Shown here: one piece after another, positions 59,794 to 64,000 of the stretch
How the letters are laid out: the number at the start of each line of letters is the position of its first letter
Numbering within the stretch: position 1 is the stretch's first letter
NCBI RefSeq assembly: GCF_024519455.1
Contig: NZ_JALJRY010000020.1
Span: 1 to 64,000, forward strand
Source: Streptomyces sp. STR69
Lineage (GTDB): Bacteria > Actinomycetota > Actinomycetes > Streptomycetales > Streptomycetaceae
Direction of reading: 5' to 3'
Length of the DNA stretch: 64,000 nt
Made by a program: the position numbers and the translations under genes
Notes under the pieces: model-generated
The model's input: the letters and a program-made list of their open reading frames with translations, nothing else
Told to the model about the DNA's origin: nothing
The model's database searches: none

Positions 59794-60261
59794 ATGACCC
59801 TGGCCTACCTCGCACAGCCCGAGCAGCAGCAGAGACTGGAATGGCTCGACGGCGGTGAGTTCGCCGTACTGCTGGACGCGGCGGCCACCGGCGGGCAGTT
59901 GACCGTGGGACGGTTCTCCGTAGCCAAGGGCGAGGCGCCGCCCTACCACATGCACACGCGTGAGGACGAGGTCTTCATGCTGATCAAGGGCAGTGCGCTG
60001 CTCTGGTGCGACGACCAGGAGATGGAGTTGTCGGAGGGCGGCATCGTCTTCCTCCCGCGCAACGTCCCGCACGGCTACCGGATCACCTCCGACACGGCGG
60101 ATCTCCTCATGATCTGCACACCCGGCGGCATCGAGGGCATGTTCCGGCACGCGGGACGAGACCTGACGACCCCGCGCCCCGAGGGCTTCGAGATCTCCAG
60201 GGACCTCATGGCGGAGGCCGCCGACAGGTACGGCCAGATCATCGTCGGCCCGCCGCGCTGA
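59794..60261 (+). CDS. Cupin-domain protein
   Basis: This 155-aa single-domain cupin has motif 1 PPYHMHTREDEVFMLIKGS (His/His/Glu metal ligands) and motif 2 GGIVFLPRNVPHGYRI (His ligand). Such proteins are small metal-dependent oxygenases, isomerases or sensors; the substrate is unknown. The ATG lacks a strong ribosome site. It is followed 65 bp later by the HSL-type hydrolase gene on the same strand. Confidence 0.85.
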   Translation: MTLAYLAQPEQQQRLEWLDGGEFAVLLDAAATGGQLTVGRFSVAKGEAPPYHMHTREDEVFMLIKGSALLWCDDQEMELSEGGIVFLPRNVPHGYRITSDTADLLMICTPGGIEGMFRHAGRDLTTPRPEGFEISRDLMAEAADRYGQIIVGPPR

Positions 60262-60326
60262 GCCGGAGCCCCCTCACGGCTTTCACCGGATCACAGCTTC
60301 ACCGGAACCACACGAAAGGCACAGCC

Positions 60327-61277
60327 ATGTCCCGGCAACAGCGCCAGGCCCTCGACGAAATGCTGCGGCACGGTCCGCTCGACATCGGTGGCGATGTCGC
60401 CGAACAGCGTGTCGTCTTCGGCGAGATGATGGCATCCATCCCCTTGCCCCCCGACGTCTCGACCACGGTGGGCGAACTGGGCGGCGTCCCGGTCGTCACC
60501 GTCGAGACCCCGGCGAGCGACCCGGCGACCGTGGTCGTGTATCTGCACGGCGGCGCCTACGCCATCGGCTCGGCGGCCGACGCCGTGGGGCTGGCCGCCG
60601 AGGTCGTCCGGCGCACCGACGCGCGAGCCGTGTGCGTCGACTACCGGCTGGCCCCCGAGCACCCGTTCCCCGCGGCGGTCGACGACGCCCTGGCCGTCTA
60701 CCGGGCCCTCCTCGACGACGGACTGCCCAGCTCCGCGATTGCGTTCGTGGGTGAGTCCGCGGGCGGCGGTCTCGTCGCCGCGACGCTGGTCGCCGCCAAG
60801 GACGCGGGGCTGCCCCAGCCCGCGTCGGCCGCGGTGTTCTCCCCGTGGGCCGACCTGAGCGTGTCCGGCGCGAGCGCGGTGAGCAAGGCGGCCGTCGATC
60901 CCTCGCTGACCCCGGAGGGCCTGCGCAGGCGGGCCCGCGACTATCTCCGTGACACCGACCCCACCACACCGCACGCCAGCCCCGTCTTCGCGGACCTGAC
61001 CGGCCTGCCGCCGCTGCTCATCCAGGTCGGCTCCCACGAGATCCTGCTGGACGACGCCGTACGACTGGCCGCGCGCGCCGCCGAGTGCGACGTACGGGTC
61101 GATCTGCAGGTCTGGTCCCAAGTACCGCACGTCTTCCAGGGGTTCGCGGTGATGCTCGACGAGGGCGCCGAAGCGCTCGACGCCGCCGCCGCGTTCACGC
61201 GGGCCCACTGGACGGACGTCACCGAAGGCGCCGACGCCGAAGCGCCCGAGGAGGAGTCGGTGCCGGCCGCCGGGTAA
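60327..61277 (+). CDS. Alpha/beta hydrolase of the HSL (lipase/esterase) family
   Basis: This 316-aa protein has the oxyanion HGGAYAIGS, the nucleophile Ser in FVGESAGGGLVAATL, an Asp region (VGSHEILLDDAVRLA) and a His in VWSQVPHVFQGF, in the HSL order. GAAAGG lies before the ATG. The C-terminus is acidic (EGADAEAPEEES). It precedes an MmyB-type regulator gene, a pairing often seen where the regulator controls a small hydrolase or dehydrogenase. Confidence 0.88.
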   Translation: MSRQQRQALDEMLRHGPLDIGGDVAEQRVVFGEMMASIPLPPDVSTTVGELGGVPVVTVETPASDPATVVVYLHGGAYAIGSAADAVGLAAEVVRRTDARAVCVDYRLAPEHPFPAAVDDALAVYRALLDDGLPSSAIAFVGESAGGGLVAATLVAAKDAGLPQPASAAVFSPWADLSVSGASAVSKAAVDPSLTPEGLRRRARDYLRDTDPTTPHASPVFADLTGLPPLLIQVGSHEILLDDAVRLAARAAECDVRVDLQVWSQVPHVFQGFAVMLDEGAEALDAAAAFTRAHWTDVTEGADAEAPEEESVPAAG

Positions 61278-61281
61278 AGAA

Positions 61282-61300
61282 TCCGTAGTGCGGATACGGA
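61282..61300. promoter_or_regulatory. Inverted repeat upstream of the MmyB-type regulator
   Basis: TCCGTA (61282-61287) and TACGGA (61295-61300) are perfect arms around seven bases. It lies 4 bp after the hydrolase stop and 41 bp before the regulator start, so it may be its autoregulatory site. Confidence 0.45.
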
Positions 61301-61341
61301 AGTTCCATGTGCCGTACAGCGTCTCGACGACGATGTTGTGC

Positions 61342-62211
61342 ATGGCTACGACGAACCACTTCGGCATCGCTCTGCGGGGGTGGCGAGAGCGCGTGTCACC
61401 ACGGGACAGCGGGCTGGAGCCGAGCGGGGAGCGGCGCATCCCCGGACTGCGCCGGGAGGAACTGGCCGGGCTGGCGGGACTGTCGGTCGACTACGTGGTC
61501 CGGCTGGAGCAGGGCCGCGCCCGCAACCCCTCGGCCCAGGTGGTCACCGCGCTGGCCAGGGCGCTGCGCCTCGAACCGTCCGAACGCGACCACCTGTTCC
61601 GCTGCGCCCACCTCGCGCCACCCGCGACCGCGGACGTGTCCAGACACGTGCCCGCGAGGGTGCACCGGCTCGTGGGGCAGCTGGCCGACAGCCCCACCGC
61701 GGTGTTCGCCGCCGACTGGACGCTCGTCGGCTGGAACGACATGTGGTCCGCCGCGATCGGCGATCCCCGCACCTACGGCTGGGACGAGCACAACCTCGTC
61801 GCCGGGATGTTCCGGCCGGGGAGCGGACACGGACGGGAGCCGATCGCGGGCTGGCCCGTGCGGTCCTGGGCGGGCGACGAGGTCGAGGAGGAGGATCTCG
61901 TCGCCGACCTGCGGGTCACGGCCGCCGCGCACCCCCACGACGCGCGGCTCGTCGCCCTCGTCGACCGCATGCTGCGCGACAGCCCGCGCTTCGCCCGCCT
62001 GTGGTCCAACGGCACGGCCCGCACCCACGTCGGAGACCGAAAGACCATAGAACACCCCCGAGTTGGGGACATCGACCTCGATCTCGATGTCGTGATGGCC
62101 GCCGGAACCGACCTCAGGATCGTCACGTACACGGCGGCGGCCGGGACGAACGACGCCGAGAAGCTGGCCGATCTGCGCGCGGCCCGCTCCCAGCCGGCCC
62201 GGGTCCCGTGA
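61342..62211 (+). CDS. XRE-family regulator with MmyB-like ligand domain
   Basis: This 289-aa protein has the standard N-terminal helix-turn-helix of the group (RRIPGLRREELAGLAGLSVDYV, RLEQGRARNPS) and a PAS-like MmyB ligand-binding domain (FAADWTLVGWNDMWSAAIGD). It ends LADLRAARSQ. ATG 61342 is chosen over an upstream frame because the similarity starts there. It follows the HSL-type hydrolase gene by 64 bp with an inverted repeat between. Confidence 0.88.
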   Translation: MATTNHFGIALRGWRERVSPRDSGLEPSGERRIPGLRREELAGLAGLSVDYVVRLEQGRARNPSAQVVTALARALRLEPSERDHLFRCAHLAPPATADVSRHVPARVHRLVGQLADSPTAVFAADWTLVGWNDMWSAAIGDPRTYGWDEHNLVAGMFRPGSGHGREPIAGWPVRSWAGDEVEEEDLVADLRVTAAAHPHDARLVALVDRMLRDSPRFARLWSNGTARTHVGDRKTIEHPRVGDIDLDLDVVMAAGTDLRIVTYTAAAGTNDAEKLADLRAARSQPARVP

Positions 62212-62224
62212 AGGTCGCGGTAGA

Positions 62225-62767
62225 TCAGTCCTCGTCCTCGTCCGCGCGCGACAGCGCGTCGGTGATCAGACGGGTAGCCGAGTCGGGGTCGTCCGTGATG
62301 CGGTTGATGTGTTCCGCGAGCAGGAAGGCGGTGGCCTCCAGCGGAGTCATCTCCTCCTTGGTCCAGTCCCCGTACTGCTCCCGCCACAGATTGGGGCTCA
62401 GCCCGATGCCCGCGGCGACGACGAGGCCGGCCATGGTGGGGACGGCCCCGGGAGGAACGCTCCTGGGCATCATGCGCAGCGTGCCCACGAGGGTGGGCAC
62501 CACGTACTCGATGACGTCCTTGCCCTGACTCTCGTGAGCCTTCCTCAGCCACGTCATGAAGATGTAGATGAGGGTGCACGTGCCGGCCAGGACGTCATCG
62601 ACTCCCTCCGGGCCCAGCGACGCGATGAACTGCTCCATCAACGCCTGCTGTTCGGGATCGGCCCCGGTCCTGCCGTCGTGGACGGTCTTGAGCCGGGAGT
62701 CGACGATCATGAGCGCCGCGCCCACATCGCCGACGGGAGCGTGCTGGGGGTCGAGGGGCGATGACAC
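62225..62767 (-). CDS. Hypothetical protein, unrecognised family
   Basis: This 180-aa soluble, mostly helical protein has a moderately hydrophobic middle (VLAGTCTLIYIFMTWLRKA, VPTMAGLVVAAGIGLSP) and an acidic C-terminus (SRADEDED). The GTG start has GAGGAGG upstream, strong evidence that it is translated. I recognise no domain. It converges on the MmyB-type gene with a 13-bp gap and follows the TetR gene by 100 bp on the same strand. Confidence 0.7.
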   Translation of the reverse strand: MSSPLDPQHAPVGDVGAALMIVDSRLKTVHDGRTGADPEQQALMEQFIASLGPEGVDDVLAGTCTLIYIFMTWLRKAHESQGKDVIEYVVPTLVGTLRMMPRSVPPGAVPTMAGLVVAAGIGLSPNLWREQYGDWTKEEMTPLEATAFLLAEHINRITDDPDSATRLITDALSRADEDED

Positions 62768-62867
62768 GGGATTCCTCCTCGGTCGGCCGCGGCGAGCAGC
62801 GCGTCGTGTCCGTGCGTATCCGTAGAGTATTGGGCCGAGGCAGCGCCGGACGGCGGTTTGCCATCTT

Positions 62868-63461
62868 CTACGGTCGTGCTGCGGGCGCTCCGGGCCAGGT
62901 GCGCAGCAGGGCGTCCAGCGCGTTGAGGATCTCGGTCCAGCTCTCCCGCGCGTCCGGGGCGCTGTGGTCGAAGCCGCCGGCGGACTCCAGGCCGACGAAG
63001 CCGGTGAAGACGCTGCCCAGCAGTCGCACCGCGTGTGTCTGGTGCGGTTCGGCCAGGTCGTAGCCGCGCAGGATCGCCCGTGTCATCTGTGCGTGCCGGA
63101 CGCCCGCACTGGCGGCGGCCGTCTCCGGGTCGAGCCGGAACCGGGCCGCGGTGAAGCGTCCCGGGTGCTTGAGGGCGTAGTCGCGGTAGGCGTTCGCGAA
63201 GGCGGTCAGGGCGTCCTTGCCGGCCCGTCCGGCCACCGCGGCGGAGACCTGGTCGGCCAGTTCCTCCAGGGCGAGCAGGGCGATCCTGGTCTTGAGGTCG
63301 TGGGCGTTCCTCACGTGCGAGTACAGGCTCGCGGTCCTGACGCCGAAACGCCGGGCGAGCTCCGCGGGGGTCGCCTGCTCGAAGCCGATCTCGTCGGCCA
63401 GGTCCGCGCCCGCCCGGACCAGGCGCTCCGTGGTCAGTCCCACTCGTCCGGTCCCTGCCAT
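62868..63461 (-). CDS. TetR-family transcriptional regulator
   Basis: This 197-aa protein has the TetR helix-turn-helix (TPAELARRFGVRTASLYSHV) and a WHG-type C-terminal domain (YRDYALKHPGRFTAARFRLD). ATG 63461 has GGAGG upstream. It diverges from the FBP-domain gene; a perfect 25-bp palindrome between them at 63508-63532 is the likely operator for both. Confidence 0.88.
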   Translation of the reverse strand: MAGTGRVGLTTERLVRAGADLADEIGFEQATPAELARRFGVRTASLYSHVRNAHDLKTRIALLALEELADQVSAAVAGRAGKDALTAFANAYRDYALKHPGRFTAARFRLDPETAAASAGVRHAQMTRAILRGYDLAEPHQTHAVRLLGSVFTGFVGLESAGGFDHSAPDARESWTEILNALDALLRTWPGAPAARP

Positions 63462-63507
63462 GGTCGTCCTCCGTGTCGATCCTCATCCCTGGCTTCGAAG
63501 ATTATGC

Positions 63508-63532
63508 ATTTGCCTAACTTGATTAGGCAAAT
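63508..63532. promoter_or_regulatory. TetR operator, perfect 10-bp arms
   Basis: ATTTGCCTAA (63508-63517) and TTAGGCAAAT (63523-63532) are perfect inverted arms around five bases. The site lies 46 bp before the TetR start and 13 bp before the FBP-domain gene start, so binding should block both promoters. Confidence 0.8.
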
Positions 63533-63545
63533 TAGCGTGTCGGTT

Positions 63546-64000
63546 ATGAAGCCGCTGACCGAGCAAGAGATCCGCGCCGCGTTCGTGAACTGCACCAAGG
63601 GCGAGGCCAAGCGCCTGGCCGTCCCCCGTGACCTGGCCGAACGATCCTGGGACGACCTGGACTTCCTGGGCTGGCGAGATCCCCAGGCCCCCGACCGGGC
63701 CTACGTCGTGACCGAACTGGACGGCCGTCCGGTCGGCGTCCAACTGCGCACCTCCGGCGCCGCCTCCTGGCAGCAGCGCCGCAGCATGTGCTCGGTGTGC
63801 CTGACCACCCACACCGGAGGCGTCTCCCTGATGGTCGCGCCCAGGTCTGGGAAGGCCGGACAGCAGGGCAACTCCGTCGGCCTCTACATGTGCAGCGACC
63901 TCGCCTGCTCCCTGTACGTACGCGGCAAGAAGGACACGGGCATCGGCGCACGCCTCCACGAGTCCCTCACCCTGGAGGAGAAGATCCGACGGACCGTGAC
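63546..64000 (+). CDS. FBP-domain (EF-G-binding, treble-clef zinc finger) protein, 3' end outside window
   Basis: The 151 visible codons begin MKPLTEQEIRAAFVNCTKGEAKRLAVP. The zinc-finger pairs are CSVC (in RRSMCSVCLTTHTGGVSLMVAP) and CSDLAC. This matches FBP-type proteins, which bind elongation factor G and include fusidic-acid-protection proteins (FusB/FusC relatives share the zinc-finger part). The start ATG lies 13 bp after the TetR palindrome. The reading frame is open to the window end, with only the last few residues missing by family length. Confidence 0.82.
   Translation, partial: MKPLTEQEIRAAFVNCTKGEAKRLAVPRDLAERSWDDLDFLGWRDPQAPDRAYVVTELDGRPVGVQLRTSGAASWQQRRSMCSVCLTTHTGGVSLMVAPRSGKAGQQGNSVGLYMCSDLACSLYVRGKKDTGIGARLHESLTLEEKIRRTV

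Overview
The window looks like chromosomal DNA of a Streptomyces-type actinomycete. It is very GC-rich, and about a third of the genes start with GTG or TTG behind GGAGG-type ribosome binding sites. Many neighbours are coupled by 4-base GTGA/ATGA overlaps. Exported sugar enzymes carry Tat-type twin-arginine signals, and LacI, ROK, GntR, TetR, MarR, HxlR, AraC and XRE regulators are frequent. I see no rRNA, tRNA, CRISPR array, insertion sequence or phage gene. The gene content suggests an accessory, sugar-catabolic part of the chromosome.

Left part (1-41 kb): four carbohydrate loci. (1) 1-5.4 kb: the tail of a sugar ABC-transporter ATPase, a perfect 19-bp-stem terminator, then a leftward operon (phytanoyl-CoA-type dioxygenase, SDR, two Gfo/Idh/MocA dehydrogenases) divergent from a LacI-type regulator. 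(2) 6-22.2 kb: a galactoside locus. It has a secreted GH2 enzyme with discoidin domains, a secreted GH27 alpha-galactosidase, a sugar ABC transporter (binding protein and two permeases), an intracellular GH36 alpha-galactosidase, an SDR, a FadR-type GntR regulator, galactonate dehydratase, a mutarotase-like protein and a PfkB sugar kinase. Together these fit uptake of galactosides and oxidative (De Ley-Doudoroff) breakdown of galactose; the final aldolase is not in the window. (3) 24.4-34.6 kb: a leftward operon of LacI regulator, ABC transporter, GH38 alpha-mannosidase and GH2 beta-galactosidase, with tandem LacI-type operators and a 15-bp-stem terminator. (4) 34.8-39 kb: a ROK regulator divergent from an MFS transporter and a type-B carboxylesterase.

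Middle part (39-49.9 kb): a lipoprotein, a frameshifted HEAT-repeat gene, an expansin-like protein, a degenerate MreB-like protein, a Tat-exported FAD dehydrogenase, a TetR/MMPL exporter pair, and a MarR/quinone-oxidoreductase pair whose control palindrome overlaps the MMPL stop codon.

Right part (50-64 kb): mostly small regulator-plus-enzyme units. These include a frameshifted GlxA-type regulator, a monooxygenase-fold protein, an enolase divergent from an HxlR regulator fused to a peroxiredoxin-like domain, an SDR, glutamate decarboxylase, a CGNR regulator divergent from a GNAT/MFS pair, a TMEM175-type protein, cupin, HSL-type hydrolase, MmyB-type regulator, and a TetR regulator divergent from an EF-G-binding (FBP-domain) gene cut by the window end. 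Two truncated remnants (threonine aldolase, MFS) and several frameshifts indicate local gene decay or sequence errors.

The most unusual items are the permuted discoidin array inserted into the GH2 catalytic chain, the HxlR-peroxiredoxin fusion, the nucleotide-site-dead MreB relative, and the twin 30-bp control elements of the galactose locus. All functions are inferred from sequence reading alone; no database search was run.
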